A DNA stretch of 64,000 nt, taken from assembly GCA_035573675.1 (NCBI GenBank), contig DATMAB010000010.1, positions 265,541 to 329,540 on the forward strand. Reading direction: 5' to 3'. The translations under genes and the position numbers were made by a program. Positions 18,140-27,975 of the stretch are shown here, in pieces. Source of the stretch: Terriglobales bacterium. Lineage in GTDB: Bacteria; Acidobacteriota; Terriglobia; Terriglobales; Acidobacteriaceae. Every line of letters begins with the position of its first letter. Positions within the stretch are counted from its first letter, which is position 1. The notes under the pieces are model-generated. The model made no database searches, was not told the DNA's origin, and worked only from the letters and a program-made list of their open reading frames with translations.

Positions 18140-18182
18140 TTCGGCGCGCTTTCCACTCTTTTTCTGCGAGAGGAGAAATCGT

Positions 18183-19106
18183 ATGGATGCCGCGCTCTTT
18201 GTCACGTTCCTTCTGGCGCTTTTGGTCATCATCACGCTGTGGAAGACGGCGGTGGTCGTGCCGCAGCAGAACGCCTACATCGTCGAGCGGCTGGGCAAGT
18301 ACCACGACACCAAAGGTGCGGGATTTCACATCCTGGTCCCCTTCGTGGATGTCATCCGCTACCGGCACTCGCTGAAGGAGACGGCCGTCGACATTCCCGA
18401 GCAGATCTGCATCACCCGCGACAACGTTCAGGTGGCGGTGGATGGCATCCTGTATCTGCGCATCCTTGATCCCCACCGCGCCTCGTACGGCATCTCCAAC
18501 TACACATTTGCCATCACCCAGCTTGCGCAGACCACGCTGCGCAGCGAAGTGGGCAAGATCGATCTCGATCGCACCTTCGAAGAGCGCGCCAACATCAACA
18601 CCTCGGTGGTCAGCGAACTCGACAAGGCCACCGAGCCCTGGGGCATCAAGGTGTTGCGGTACGAGATCAAGAACATCACTCCACCGCGTGACGTGCTGGC
18701 CGCCATGGAGAAGCAGATGCGCGCCGAGCGGGAAAAGCGCGCCACCATTTTGAACTCCGAGGGCGTCCGCGACGCCGCCATCAACACGGCCGAAGGCGAG
18801 AAGCAGCAGGTCATCAAAGCCTCCGAAGCGCGCCGCCAGCAGCAGATCAACGAAGCGGAAGGCCAGGCCGCCGCCATCCTGGCCGTGGCCACCGCCACCG
18901 CCGAAGGCATCCGCAAGGTGGCCGAGACCATCGAGGCGCCGGGCGGCATGCAGGCCGTCCAGTTGCGCGTTGCCGAGCAGTACATCACCCAGTTCGGCAA
19001 CCTGGCCAAGGCGGCCAACAGCATCATCATGCCCGCCAACGTGGTCGATATCGCCGGGATGATCGCCACCGCCATGAGCGTGATCCAGCGCCCGCAAGCG
19101 CGCTGA
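18183..19106 (+). CDS. SPFH/band-7 (stomatin-like, QmcA-type) protein
   Basis: The 307-residue protein has one N-terminal membrane helix (FVTFLLALLVIITLWKTAVVV), the SPFH start VPQQNAYIVERLGKYHDTKGAGFHILVPF, and then a long coiled coil (AAMEKQMRAEREKRATIL through EAEGQAAAILAVATATAEG). Such proteins form large oligomeric rings in the membrane. It follows the NfeD gene with 43 bases between, including GAGAGGAG as ribosome-binding site. The two proteins are likely partners. Confidence 0.93.
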   Translation: MDAALFVTFLLALLVIITLWKTAVVVPQQNAYIVERLGKYHDTKGAGFHILVPFVDVIRYRHSLKETAVDIPEQICITRDNVQVAVDGILYLRILDPHRASYGISNYTFAITQLAQTTLRSEVGKIDLDRTFEERANINTSVVSELDKATEPWGIKVLRYEIKNITPPRDVLAAMEKQMRAEREKRATILNSEGVRDAAINTAEGEKQQVIKASEARRQQQINEAEGQAAAILAVATATAEGIRKVAETIEAPGGMQAVQLRVAEQYITQFGNLAKAANSIIMPANVVDIAGMIATAMSVIQRPQAR

Positions 19107-19110
19107 CGCC

Positions 19111-19674
19111 GTGGTCAGCCGCAGTGTGCAGCGGCGGATCGGGTGGCTGGTGTTGCTTGCGCTCGTCCTCCACGCCTGGTCCAAGGGCGAAACCTACCGC
19201 TGGGAGATGCTCTGGGGATGTCACGTCGCGTCCCTCATCCTGGCCCTCGGATTCGTTTTCGGCTCGACGCGCGCCATCGCAATCGGATTTCTTTTCCACA
19301 TCGCTCTGGGCTTCCCCATGTGGGCTATCGAGTGCATCACCAAGCGCTGGATCTCCCCTACCTCGGTCCTGGTGCATGTGCTGCCGCCCCTGGCAGGATG
19401 GCTGCACATCCGCCATACCGGCCTTCCGCAGCACACCGCCCTCACGGCCTGGGGGCTGTACCTCGTCCTCATCCCTGTGAGCGCTTGGCTGACGCCGCCC
19501 GATCTGAACGTGAACCTGGCCTTCTCTCCTTGGGGATTCTTTAAGGACTACGTGCCGCAGTTACGTTGGTTTCAGGGCGGCGCCGCTGGCATCGCATTGG
19601 CGCTGCTGGTTGTCTGGAATGTGCTTCTCGACCGCTGGTTGAACAGACGCCGTCCGGCCCCGTCTGCGAGCTAG
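19111..19674 (+). CDS. Hypothetical multi-pass membrane protein
   Basis: The 187-residue protein (GTG start four bases after the SPFH gene stop) has about five predicted helices, with aromatic-rich loops (WEMLWGCHVASLILALGFVFG, PTSVLVHVLPPLAGWLHIRH). No family is recognised with certainty. It may be co-transcribed with the NfeD/SPFH pair. The stop shares CTAG with the convergent oxidase gene. Confidence 0.65.
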   Translation: MVSRSVQRRIGWLVLLALVLHAWSKGETYRWEMLWGCHVASLILALGFVFGSTRAIAIGFLFHIALGFPMWAIECITKRWISPTSVLVHVLPPLAGWLHIRHTGLPQHTALTAWGLYLVLIPVSAWLTPPDLNVNLAFSPWGFFKDYVPQLRWFQGGAAGIALALLVVWNVLLDRWLNRRRPAPSAS

Positions 19675-20948
19675 CCCGGCATTCGGTCAGCAAACCGTCG
19701 CTGCGAACGGAACTTCGGCTCGCCGACAGACGCTTTCTGGGCGAAGCGCCTTAGCTGGAAGAAGGGTTCGGGCGCTCGCTTCCCCAGCACCACGTCGGCC
19801 GCCATCTCGCCCAGCGCCGGGCCCATCTTGTAGCCGTGGCCGGAACCGCCGCCCAGCAGCCACACATTCTCAGCCCCAGGGTGACGATCGAGGATGTAGT
19901 GGCCGTCGCGCGAGTTCTCGTACTGGCACACGCGGGCCTCGACGAGCGGCGCGTCTTTTAGTCCGGGGAAGCGCACGCCCAGGTATCGCCGCGCGTCCGC
20001 GATGCGCTCCGGCGTCGGCGTCCGGTCGCCGCGGGTGGGGTCGAATTCCGGGCCGCGCGAGTCGTCAGCCAGTTTGAAGCCGCGGTGCTGGTTGCCCGGA
20101 ATCCCGTAGAAGATGCGCTCGCCGTTGTCGATCCAGGCCGGGAACCGGTCCTCGTTGTAGCGCGAATCGCCTGCCGGAGTGCCGAAGAAAAACACCTCCT
20201 GCCGCGTGGGATGGATCACGTCGCCGAGTACGTCGGGGAAGAGTTCGGGGAGCCAGGGCCCGCAGGCGAAGAGGTAGAGGTCGGCGGAGAGCGTCGAGCC
20301 GTCCGAGAGCTTGATCTCCTGCAACCGTCCGCCCTGGATTGCTCCGGGCGCAACTGCAGCCTCCCGATACTCACCGCCCTCCATCACGAAACCATCCATC
20401 ACTGCCTGGCAGTTAACGCGCGCCGTCAGATAGCCCGCGTCCTTCTCCAGGATGGCCCATTCCACGCCCTCGACGCCCATCTGCGGGTAACGCGCCGCCA
20501 CCTGCGTTGCGGTCAGCTCTTCGAACGGCAATCCGGCTTCACGCATGACCGAAAGTGCTGCGCGCTCGTAGCGATCGTCCTTGCCCGCCAGCCACAGTAC
20601 TCCGATGCGGTGGTACAGCCGCCGCTTCCAGCGCTCTTCATGCTCGGGCCACAGCTTCAGGGCCCGCGCCACCAGTTGTGTGTAGATTTTGTCCGGGCCG
20701 TAGGTGGCGCGGATGACGCGCGTCTCTCCGCCGGAGCTGGCGCGGGAATTGCCCGGCCCCCACGCGTCGAGCAGCGTGACGCGGGCGCCGCGACGCAGCA
20801 GGTAGAGCGCCGTCCACCCGCCGAACACGCCCGCGCCGATCACGGCGACATGCATCTTGCTTCCTCCTGCGCCCGGCGTCCCCCAGCCGCGCAGCGCGGC
20901 GAAGCCTGCCGCGCACGCGCCCAGAAAGGTTCTCCGAGACCAGTGCAT
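19671..20948 (-). CDS. FAD-dependent amine oxidase (sarcosine/N-methyl-amino-acid oxidase family), Tat-exported
   Basis: The 425-residue protein begins with a twin-arginine signal, SRRTFLGACAAGFAALRG, followed by the FAD-binding loop VAVIGAGVFGGWTALYLL (G38, G40, G43) and the SRASSGGETRVIRATYG block typical of monomeric sarcosine oxidase/MTOX relatives. The C-terminal VWLLGGGSGHGYKMGPALGE closes the FAD domain. It likely oxidises an N-methylated or other amino acid outside the cytoplasm. A start at the internal MHVAVIGAG would remove the signal. It lies seven bases downstream of an M20 peptidase that is also Tat-exported, suggesting a joint role. Confidence 0.85.
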   Translation of the reverse strand: MHWSRRTFLGACAAGFAALRGWGTPGAGGSKMHVAVIGAGVFGGWTALYLLRRGARVTLLDAWGPGNSRASSGGETRVIRATYGPDKIYTQLVARALKLWPEHEERWKRRLYHRIGVLWLAGKDDRYERAALSVMREAGLPFEELTATQVAARYPQMGVEGVEWAILEKDAGYLTARVNCQAVMDGFVMEGGEYREAAVAPGAIQGGRLQEIKLSDGSTLSADLYLFACGPWLPELFPDVLGDVIHPTRQEVFFFGTPAGDSRYNEDRFPAWIDNGERIFYGIPGNQHRGFKLADDSRGPEFDPTRGDRTPTPERIADARRYLGVRFPGLKDAPLVEARVCQYENSRDGHYILDRHPGAENVWLLGGGSGHGYKMGPALGEMAADVVLGKRAPEPFFQLRRFAQKASVGEPKFRSQRRFADRMPG

Positions 20949-20955
20949 TCAGGCC

Positions 20956-22530
20956 CTATTCCGGCCAATTCCCGTAGGCGTACAGCAGGTCCACGATGGA
21001 CTGCTCGCATTTAACGAGCCCGGCCACCTGCTCGTTGCCCTCGATGACGAAGTACTCATCGATGGAGTGCGCGCGGCCGCCGTGTCCCATGCCCGCCGAA
21101 GCGGCCGGCAGGTTGAGCGGCGGACGCGTGTACTGCGCCTGCGGGCTCGATCCCGCCGAGCGCGGCCAGATGGCCGGCTCGATGCCGTAGTGCTTGTACA
21201 CCGAAAGCGCCGCCTGCACCGGCGCTGCCTTCACCGACGTGCGCGCCCATTCGTCGCCCCCGCCCATCTTCTTCAGCTCGATGTCCGTAAAGCCCTGCTT
21301 GTCCAGGTGCTGCCGGACGAGCGCGATCTGCTTGTCGATTTCCTGGTTGGGCACCAGCCGCGAATCGATCTTGCACGCCGCTTTCTCCGGCAGGATGGTG
21401 GCCGTGCCCGGCCCGGTGTACCCCGACCAGATGCCGTCGATGTTCAGGCTGGTGTCGAACGTCAGGTGGCGGATGGCCTCGGCGTCGCTCCAGTTGTTCA
21501 TCCACACCTTGGCGTTCTCCTTGTCGCTGGCCAGCGCCCGGCCGCCGATCTTCTGGATGAGCGTCGCAATCAGCATCTCCTCTTCTTCGTTGGGAGGCAC
21601 GATAGCGTCGTAGTAGTTGGGGATCAGGATGCGGTTCGACGCCGGGTCGAACATGGTGCGCAGCGCCTCGATCAGCCGCCAGGTGGGCGAATCCAGGATG
21701 GCCTTGCGCGAAGAATGGATGGGGATTTTTTGCGGGCCTCGTCCCCACCTGGCTCCGTGGGTGTGCAGCTCGAAGTACGCGATGCCCTTGTTCCCCAGGC
21801 TCATGTTCACCTGGCCCTGGCTGTTCTGCGAAGGGCCGGCGTCCAGGTGCGCGTTGCACTTCTTCAGCTTGTCCATATAGGGCTCAAGCACCTGGTGGAA
21901 GTGCGGCGAACCCTGCTCCTCCTCGCCGTCGCAGGTGAACACGATGTTCACCGGCAGTTTGCCTTCCACCGCGATGATGGCCTCGCAGGCGTTCAGGAAC
22001 GCAACCAGCGGCCCTTTGGAGTTGATGGCCCCTCGCGCAATGATCGACTTGCCGAACGGAGGGCGGTCCACCAGGTTGGCCGCCAGCGGCGGCGACGACC
22101 ACTCCTTCTCGTCGAAGGGCTGGGTGTCATACATGAAGTAATGCGAGATCGTCTTTCTTGCCCCACAGTCGTAGCCCGCGGCTGCGCCGGGCAATCCGTC
22201 CGTCTTCACCAGCTCCGCCCACTGGCAGCCCATATGCTTGAACAGGCCCAGCAGCGCGTCGGCGCACTCCGCCATGTTTTCGCGCCCGTTGACCTTCGTT
22301 CCCCAACCCCAACTGGAAACGCTCGGCAGACGCAGGAACTCCTGGATGCGCGCAATGTGCTCGGCCTGATGATCAGCGATGTACTGATGAATCTTGCGCA
22401 CCGCCGCGCTCTCCAGCACATCTTCCGCGAATCCCAGCGGCACGTTGAGGAACTGGAACGCGCTGGCGGTTGCGCCCAGCGCTATGCCCCGGCTTACGGC
22501 CCGGTTGAATTCACGCCGCGTGATTTCCAT
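20956..22530 (-). CDS. M20-family metallopeptidase, Tat-exported
   Basis: From the ATG at 22530 the protein has 524 residues and starts with a twin-arginine signal (EITRREFNRAVSRGIALGA). The peptidase domain shows YDTQPFDEKEW (metal-binding Asp of the HYD/YDTQP block), GAINSKGPLVAFLNA and the catalytic EEEQGS segment of M20 dipeptidases, with a lid domain in the middle. It probably cleaves peptides or N-acyl amino acids in the periplasm. The frame is open 35 codons further upstream, but that stretch does not resemble protein. It is likely co-transcribed with the downstream amine oxidase. Confidence 0.88.
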   Translation of the reverse strand: MEITRREFNRAVSRGIALGATASAFQFLNVPLGFAEDVLESAAVRKIHQYIADHQAEHIARIQEFLRLPSVSSWGWGTKVNGRENMAECADALLGLFKHMGCQWAELVKTDGLPGAAAGYDCGARKTISHYFMYDTQPFDEKEWSSPPLAANLVDRPPFGKSIIARGAINSKGPLVAFLNACEAIIAVEGKLPVNIVFTCDGEEEQGSPHFHQVLEPYMDKLKKCNAHLDAGPSQNSQGQVNMSLGNKGIAYFELHTHGARWGRGPQKIPIHSSRKAILDSPTWRLIEALRTMFDPASNRILIPNYYDAIVPPNEEEEMLIATLIQKIGGRALASDKENAKVWMNNWSDAEAIRHLTFDTSLNIDGIWSGYTGPGTATILPEKAACKIDSRLVPNQEIDKQIALVRQHLDKQGFTDIELKKMGGGDEWARTSVKAAPVQAALSVYKHYGIEPAIWPRSAGSSPQAQYTRPPLNLPAASAGMGHGGRAHSIDEYFVIEGNEQVAGLVKCEQSIVDLLYAYGNWPE

Positions 22531-22659
22531 GATTTCTGCCCCCTGGAGGAAAAAGCTGACGACCCGAAGAGGGCAGGGATTGTAGCAAAGGTGAGGTTGA
22601 GGCAGGCAGGAAAGGCGATGCGCTCGCTTCTTCATTTCTCGCGAAAGGCAGAAGCGGCC

Positions 22660-24546
22660 TCAGTTCTGCTTGTCTTTCGGTTCGTCCAGCACTTCGCGGA
22701 CTTTCACCGCCAGGTCGAGCGGCCGGAACGGCTTCTGGAGGAACGCAATGCCCGCGTCGAGCACGCCGCGGTGCACGATGGTGTTCTCCGTGTAGCCGGA
22801 GACGTACAGCACGCGGATCTCCGGGCGCCGGGCGTTGACCCGCCGCGCCAGTTGCCGGCCGTCCAGGCCGGGCATGATGACGTCGGTCATGAGCAGGTGA
22901 ATGGTCTGGTCGTAACGGTCGCAGATCTCCAGCGCCTGGTTGCTGTTGGCGGCTTCGAGCACGGTGTATCCCTGCTCCTCCAGGCACTTGCGCGCCAGCT
23001 TGCGCACCGACTCCTCGTCCTCCACCAGCAGCACGGTCTCCGTGCCTCGAGGCGGCTCGATCGCCTTCCACACGCCGGAAGGCCGGTCGCTTTTCTCCAC
23101 CGGCTCGGCCACCCGGGGCAGGTAGATCTTGAAGGTCGTGCCCTTGCCCACTTCGCTGTACACCCAGATGTAGCCGCCGGTCTGCTTGACGATGCCGTAG
23201 ACCGTCGCCAGCCCCAGTCCCGTTCCCTTGCCCTTTTCTTTGGTGGTGAAGAACGGTTCGAAGATGCGCGCCTGCGTTTCCGGTGACATGCCGATCCCGT
23301 TATCGCTCACCGCCAGCATGACGTAGGAACCGGGCTTCATGGTGACGTGCTGGGCCGCATCGGCCTCGCCCAGCTCGACGTTGGCCGTTTCGATGGTCAG
23401 CTTTCCGCCGCCCGGCATGGCATCGCGCGCATTCACCGCCAGGTTCATGATGACCTGCTCCATCTGGCCCGGATCAGTGCGCACATTCCACAACTCCGGC
23501 TCCGCGATCACCACCAGGTCGATGTCTTCCCCGATGATCCGCCGCAGCATGCGGTCGGTATCGGCCACCACCTGGTTCAGGTCAAGCACCTTCGGCGCCA
23601 TCACCTGCTTGCGGCTGAAGGCCATGAGCTGCCGCGTCAGGGCGACGGCTCGGTCGCCCGCCTTGCGGATCTCCTTCACATGTTTCATCTGCGAGCTGTT
23701 GGGGTCCAGCTCGTCCATCAGCAGGTCGGTATAGCCGATCACGATGGCCATCAGATTGTTGAAGTCGTGGGCCACCCCGCCGGCCAGTTGCCCGATGGCT
23801 TCCATCTTTTGGGCTTGCAGAAGCTGGCGTTCCAGTTGCCGGCGCTCGGTGATGTCCAGCGCCATGCCCATGGTTCCTTCGACTTCGCCCTGCGGGCCCA
23901 GCCGCGGCTCCACGTGCGCCTGGAAAACCCGCCCGCCCCATTGCACCTCGAAGGCCACCGACTCGCCGCGCAGCGCGCGCGTGTGCGCTCGCACGGCTTC
24001 GGTATCGGGCTCCGCGATTTGCAGGAAGCTGGCCAGGTGGACGCCGACCACCTCCGTCGGAGTCAGGTGCAACGCCTGCAGACCCGCGCCCGCCGTCGAC
24101 GTGATGCGCAGGTCGCGGTCCGTCGTCCACAAAATGACGGGGAGCTGCTGCACCATCAGGCGCAACCCGTGTTCGGTGTGCGGCCGCGGCTCCATGGCCG
24201 CACGCATCTGCGCCTGCAGCGAGTAGTCGGAGATGGCTGCCGCGAAGCCCGGGAGCATTTCCGGCGCCGTCGGTTGAACTGTGCGCACGATGTATCCGCC
24301 GCAGTTCACCACCGCCCCGGCGCCGAACGTGCCCGCAGGGAGCAGGACCGTAAGTTCCACCGGTGTCTTTGGTTCCAGCACGTCCTGTGCCCGGAACAAC
24401 ACCCCGGACCGGCTGATGTTTTCCGTCAGTCCTTCGTGCCACTCCGGCTCACCCGGACGCCGGTAACGCAGCGGGAGGCTCAGCGGGAATCGCGTCGCCC
24501 GCGGCCCTTGTCCCGTTCTGCCTGCTGACCCGGCAGCCGTCGCCAT
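22660..24546 (-). CDS. PilZ-PAS hybrid sensor histidine kinase with receiver domain
   Basis: The 628-residue cytoplasmic protein has, in order: a PilZ-like domain (about 17-112, [12 protein letters not shown] and NISRSGVLF), a PAS domain (about 125-235, ending MALDITERR), a HisKA domain with phospho-acceptor H260 in [11 protein letters not shown], a HATPase domain ([34 protein letters not shown]) and a C-terminal receiver from about 503 with phospho-acceptor D555 (MTDVIMPG). PilZ domains often bind cyclic di-GMP. Here RxxxR-like (RYRRPGE) and N-x-S-x-x-G (NISRSG) elements are present, so second-messenger input is possible. There is no membrane segment and no cognate regulator beside it. Confidence 0.9.
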   Translation of the reverse strand: MATAAGSAGRTGQGPRATRFPLSLPLRYRRPGEPEWHEGLTENISRSGVLFRAQDVLEPKTPVELTVLLPAGTFGAGAVVNCGGYIVRTVQPTAPEMLPGFAAAISDYSLQAQMRAAMEPRPHTEHGLRLMVQQLPVILWTTDRDLRITSTAGAGLQALHLTPTEVVGVHLASFLQIAEPDTEAVRAHTRALRGESVAFEVQWGGRVFQAHVEPRLGPQGEVEGTMGMALDITERRQLERQLLQAQKMEAIGQLAGGVAHDFNNLMAIVIGYTDLLMDELDPNSSQMKHVKEIRKAGDRAVALTRQLMAFSRKQVMAPKVLDLNQVVADTDRMLRRIIGEDIDLVVIAEPELWNVRTDPGQMEQVIMNLAVNARDAMPGGGKLTIETANVELGEADAAQHVTMKPGSYVMLAVSDNGIGMSPETQARIFEPFFTTKEKGKGTGLGLATVYGIVKQTGGYIWVYSEVGKGTTFKIYLPRVAEPVEKSDRPSGVWKAIEPPRGTETVLLVEDEESVRKLARKCLEEQGYTVLEAANSNQALEICDRYDQTIHLLMTDVIMPGLDGRQLARRVNARRPEIRVLYVSGYTENTIVHRGVLDAGIAFLQKPFRPLDLAVKVREVLDEPKDKQN

Positions 24547-24735
24547 TTGGTCCTTGCCTCGTTCCCTCCGCGAGCCTTGTGCCCCTCACCTTGGGGAGTA
24601 GGTGCGAGAAAGTTTCTGCCTATAGCATCGGGTAACCCTCCCGAATTGAAAACATTACAGAAGGGCGAGCCGGCGTTGTCCAAAGTAACGCCCGCATCTG
24701 CTTGAAATATTTGGGCTTATCGCCTCTCCCGGTGA

Positions 24736-24741
24736 TACACT
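24736..24741 (+). promoter_or_regulatory. Candidate -10 box (TACACT) for the permease gene
   Basis: The 216-base divergent gap between the kinase and the permease has a low-GC centre. TACACT (24736-24741) lies 22 bases before the permease ATG at 24763 and resembles a -10 box. No clear Shine-Dalgarno is seen ahead of the ATG. Confidence 0.35.
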
Positions 24742-24762
24742 CCGGGTCCGCTTCCGTCCGCC

Positions 24763-26079
24763 ATGAACGCCACCCAACAGAGCGACCTGCTGCGTGATAT
24801 CGGGCGTTGGAGCCTGGTTGGTTTGATGCTGAATGCCACCATCGGGAGTGCTGTGTTCGGACTTCCTTCTCTGGTGGCCCAACATCTGGGAGGCGCGGCC
24901 CTCTGGGCTTATCCGATCGCCGCCGCGGGCATGGGCGTCATCATGGCTTGCTTTGCGGAGGTGGCCTCGCGATTCCGCGAGGCTGGCGGCCCTTACCTCT
25001 ACGCCCGCGAAGCCTTTGGCCGTTTCGCCGGCCTGCAAATCGGATGGCTGGCCTGGCTGGTCCGCATCGCCGCCGCCGCCGCCAACGCCAACCTTTTCGT
25101 TCAGTATGCCGCTGAGTTCTGGCCGCAGGCCGGGCATCGGCTGCCGCGCCTCACCATCTTGGTGCTGCTGCTGGGGATTCTGGCGATCATCAACTACCGG
25201 GGCGTGCGGGCCGGCGCCGGCGCCAGCAACGTCTTCATCGTGGGCAAGCTCATACCGCTCGTGCTCTTCGCCCTGATCGGCGGCGCCTTCGCGGCATTCG
25301 GACCGGAAACTGCGCCGCCGCTCGCTTCCCGCGGCTCAGGCGCGGACTGGTTCGCGGTGGTCATCCTGCTGGTCTATGCCTATGGCGGATTCGAGGCGGT
25401 GCTGATTCCCATGTCTGAGGCCAGGGATCCGCAGCGCGATGCGCCGCTCGCGTTAGGCATCGCGCTGGCCAGCGCCGCCTTTCTCTACATGCTCGTGCAG
25501 TATGTGGTAATCGCCGTCCTCCCCGGCCCTGAAAGCAGCACCCGGCCTCTGGCTGATGCGGCTCGCGTCTTCCTGGGCGCGCCCGGCGCTGCGCTCATCA
25601 GCCTGGGTGCATTGCTCTCCGTCTACGGCTACTTCACGGCCACCATGCTGGTAACGCCCCGCCTTACCTATGCCTTCGCCCAGGCTGGCGACTTCCCGCG
25701 TTGGTTCGCCGCTGTGCATCCACGCTTCCACACTCCGCACGTATCCATCCTGGTGTTCACCGCACTGGTGTTCCTCCTGGCCGTGATCGGCGACTTTCGC
25801 TGGAACCTCACCCTGTCCGCTGTCGCCCGGCTCTTCACCTACGCCGCCATCTGCGGCGCCGTCGTGGTGTTCCGGCGCAAGCCCTCCGCCCCGCCCGCAG
25901 TGTTCCGCCTCCCGGCCGCTTGGCTGTTCGTGGCGGCGGGAATCGCCTTCTGCGGGATCCTGGTGACCCGCATGGGCGAGGGCGAACTCGCCATCATCGC
26001 GGCCACTACGACGTTGGCCTTCATTCATTGGCTGGTGGCCGTTCTCTTTCGAAACACTCCGGCTCAAGCCTCAAGGTAA
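24763..26079 (+). CDS. APC-family amino acid permease
   Basis: The 438-residue protein has about twelve membrane helices and the APC signature: an N-terminal GLMLNATIGSAVFGLPSLVA (unwound helix 1 with GSA), ACFAEVASRFREAGGPYLYA in helix 2-3, YGGFEAVLIPMSEARDPQRD, and a late TPRLTYAFAQAGDFPRWFA. It probably imports amino acids or amines by proton symport. Downstream genes on the same strand encode a secreted hydrolase, so a peptide- or amino-acid-use context is likely. Confidence 0.9.
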   Translation: MNATQQSDLLRDIGRWSLVGLMLNATIGSAVFGLPSLVAQHLGGAALWAYPIAAAGMGVIMACFAEVASRFREAGGPYLYAREAFGRFAGLQIGWLAWLVRIAAAAANANLFVQYAAEFWPQAGHRLPRLTILVLLLGILAIINYRGVRAGAGASNVFIVGKLIPLVLFALIGGAFAAFGPETAPPLASRGSGADWFAVVILLVYAYGGFEAVLIPMSEARDPQRDAPLALGIALASAAFLYMLVQYVVIAVLPGPESSTRPLADAARVFLGAPGAALISLGALLSVYGYFTATMLVTPRLTYAFAQAGDFPRWFAAVHPRFHTPHVSILVFTALVFLLAVIGDFRWNLTLSAVARLFTYAAICGAVVVFRRKPSAPPAVFRLPAAWLFVAAGIAFCGILVTRMGEGELAIIAATTTLAFIHWLVAVLFRNTPAQASR

Positions 26080-26155
26080 TGCTTGCCTCTGGAGGATGGC
26101 TCTACGATTCGCCGCTTGTTCCGCCTCACAGCGCAGTGCTACCCTGCTGCGTTTC

Positions 26156-27895
26156 ATGCGCGCCCGACTCGCCACGCTGGTCTTTCTGCTCGGGTTTGTT
26201 GCCTTCCCGTCTCCTTCGGAAGACGATTCCATTCGTGAATCGGACGTAGCCGTTCCCATGCGCGATGGCGTCGTCCTGCGTGCCGACGTCTGGCGTCCGC
26301 GCGGTCCCGGTCCGTTCCCCACGCTGGTCTATCGCACGCCTTACGATCGCCGTGAAGCCGTCAAGGACTACACCACGTTTTCTGCCGCCGTCGAGCGCGG
26401 TTACGCCGTGGTCATTCAGGACGTGCGCGGACGCTACGGCTCCGGGGGCGAGTACGTCGCGTATCAAAATGAAGGCCGGGACGGCTACGAGACCATCGAG
26501 TGGGCCGCGCAACAGCCCTGGTCGAACGGCAAGGTGGGAACCTTCGGTCTTTCTTATCCGGGCGCCGTGCAGTGGCTGGCCGCCATGGAATCGCCGCCGC
26601 ACCTTGTCGCCATGGTGCCGGCCATGACCTACCACACACCGCGCAACTTCTTCTATTCCGGCGGTGTCTTCGACCTCTCCTGGATCGGGTGGATCTGGAA
26701 CAACATCGCGCCCGACGTGCGCGCGAAAAAGAACCTGCCCGGGCCGCGCTCGGACGACGAAGTCGCCGCCCAGTGGGAGCGTTCCCGCGATCGCATGCGC
26801 CGACATCTGCCGCTCGCCACGCTACCCGACCTCAAAGACGTCGCACCCTCCTATTACGAATGGATGCGCCACCCGCCCAGCGACCCCTGGTGGGATTGGG
26901 CTGAACTGCGGGGCAAGTTCGGCGGGACGCAAGCCGCCATCCTCAATCTCTCCGGCTGGCACGACGAAGCCTATGGCCCCGATGGCGCGGTCAACAATTT
27001 CGCCGGGCTGGTCGCCGCACGCGGCGGCCCGCACCGCACCGCTGTCATCGTCGGTCCGTGGGTGCATGGGGTGAAAGCCGTCGGCCGTACCAAGTCCGGT
27101 GAGCGCGAGTTCGGACCCGATGCCGCTCTCGACTATGACCAGGTCGTGCTTCGCTGGATGGACCATTACGTGCGTGGTCTCCAGAACGGCGTGGAGCGCG
27201 AAAAACCTGTACGCGTCTTCACCATGGGCGCCAATCGCTGGCACGAGTACGAGACTTGGCCTCCACCCGCTACCCAGACCTCGTTCTTTCTGGCCACGCG
27301 TGCGGCGAAAGCCCGTTCGCTGGAGTCGCGGCCGGTGCGTACGAGTCGTTCCTTCAGTGAGTTCGTTTCCGACCCCTCCGCTCCTGTCTCCGACCCCTTC
27401 GCTCAGACGACCGGTGCGCACGACTACCGCGCGCTCGCGGAGCGTCCCGACGTCCTGGTGTTTGACTCGGCGCCGTTGACACACGCCATGGACGTCACCG
27501 GACCCATCCGCGCCGAAATCTATTTTTCCTGCGATGCGCCCGATACCGACCTCTGGGTCCGCCTGCTCGACGTCGCTCCCGACGGCGCAGCCTTCAACCT
27601 GATGAGCCCCGGCCTTGACGTCCTCCGCGCCAGCCATGCCCTCGGGCACAAGCTGGTGCCCGGCCGCATCTATCGGCTCGATTTCACCAATCTGCTGACC
27701 AGCAATCGCTTCGAGAAAGGACACCGCGTGCGCGTGCAGATTTCGACCGCATTCTTCCCGCATATGTCGCACAACCTGCACACCGGCAAGTCAGAGATCG
27801 ACTCCGCCGAGATGCGCAAAGCCGTCCTTCGCATTCATCACGACCGTCTGCGGCGCTCACGAATCGTGCTCCCCGTGGTCGGCAAGGGAGATTGA
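26156..27895 (+). CDS. Secreted CocE/NonD-family hydrolase (X-Pro dipeptidyl-peptidase-like)
   Basis: The alpha/beta hydrolase has 579 residues from the ATG at 26156, which is followed directly by a signal peptide (RLATLVFLLGFVAFPSPSE). The frame is open to 26096, but the added residues precede the signal. Features: VPMRDGVVLRADVWRP, VIQDVRGRYGSGGEY, the nucleophile elbow GTFGLSYPGAVQW (Ser in GLSYPG), and the C-terminal jelly-roll domain (PDTDLWVRLLDVAPDG). Relatives cleave acylated substrates such as cocaine esters, X-Pro peptides or beta-lactam acyl groups. The real substrate is unknown. Confidence 0.88.
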   Translation: MRARLATLVFLLGFVAFPSPSEDDSIRESDVAVPMRDGVVLRADVWRPRGPGPFPTLVYRTPYDRREAVKDYTTFSAAVERGYAVVIQDVRGRYGSGGEYVAYQNEGRDGYETIEWAAQQPWSNGKVGTFGLSYPGAVQWLAAMESPPHLVAMVPAMTYHTPRNFFYSGGVFDLSWIGWIWNNIAPDVRAKKNLPGPRSDDEVAAQWERSRDRMRRHLPLATLPDLKDVAPSYYEWMRHPPSDPWWDWAELRGKFGGTQAAILNLSGWHDEAYGPDGAVNNFAGLVAARGGPHRTAVIVGPWVHGVKAVGRTKSGEREFGPDAALDYDQVVLRWMDHYVRGLQNGVEREKPVRVFTMGANRWHEYETWPPPATQTSFFLATRAAKARSLESRPVRTSRSFSEFVSDPSAPVSDPFAQTTGAHDYRALAERPDVLVFDSAPLTHAMDVTGPIRAEIYFSCDAPDTDLWVRLLDVAPDGAAFNLMSPGLDVLRASHALGHKLVPGRIYRLDFTNLLTSNRFEKGHRVRVQISTAFFPHMSHNLHTGKSEIDSAEMRKAVLRIHHDRLRRSRIVLPVVGKGD

Positions 27896-27898
27896 CCA

Positions 27899-27970
27899 TT
27901 GTCATTCCGTTGGCAGCACGCGTTGTCACTTCGAGCGAAGCATGGGTACCATGCCGGGCGTAGCGAGGCA
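27899..27970 (+). repeat. Dispersed GTCATTCCG-type repeat copy
   Basis: The gap between two genes is filled with degenerate copies of a dispersed repeat: TTGTCATTCCG, TTGTCACTTCGAGCGAAGC and GCCGGGCGTAGCGAGGCATTCC. The same words recur at 28479, 31113 and 33950. The last copy runs up to the ribosome-binding region of the next gene. Confidence 0.6.
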
Positions 27971-27975
27971 TTCCT

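Noticed and set aside
20857..23286. 809-codon plus-strand frame across the M20 peptidase and kinase genes
   Set aside because: It spans two clear minus-strand genes and has no recognisable motif.
23347..24528. 393-codon plus-strand frame opposite the histidine kinase
   Set aside because: Low-complexity HRR/LQ composition and no motif; a shadow of the kinase gene.
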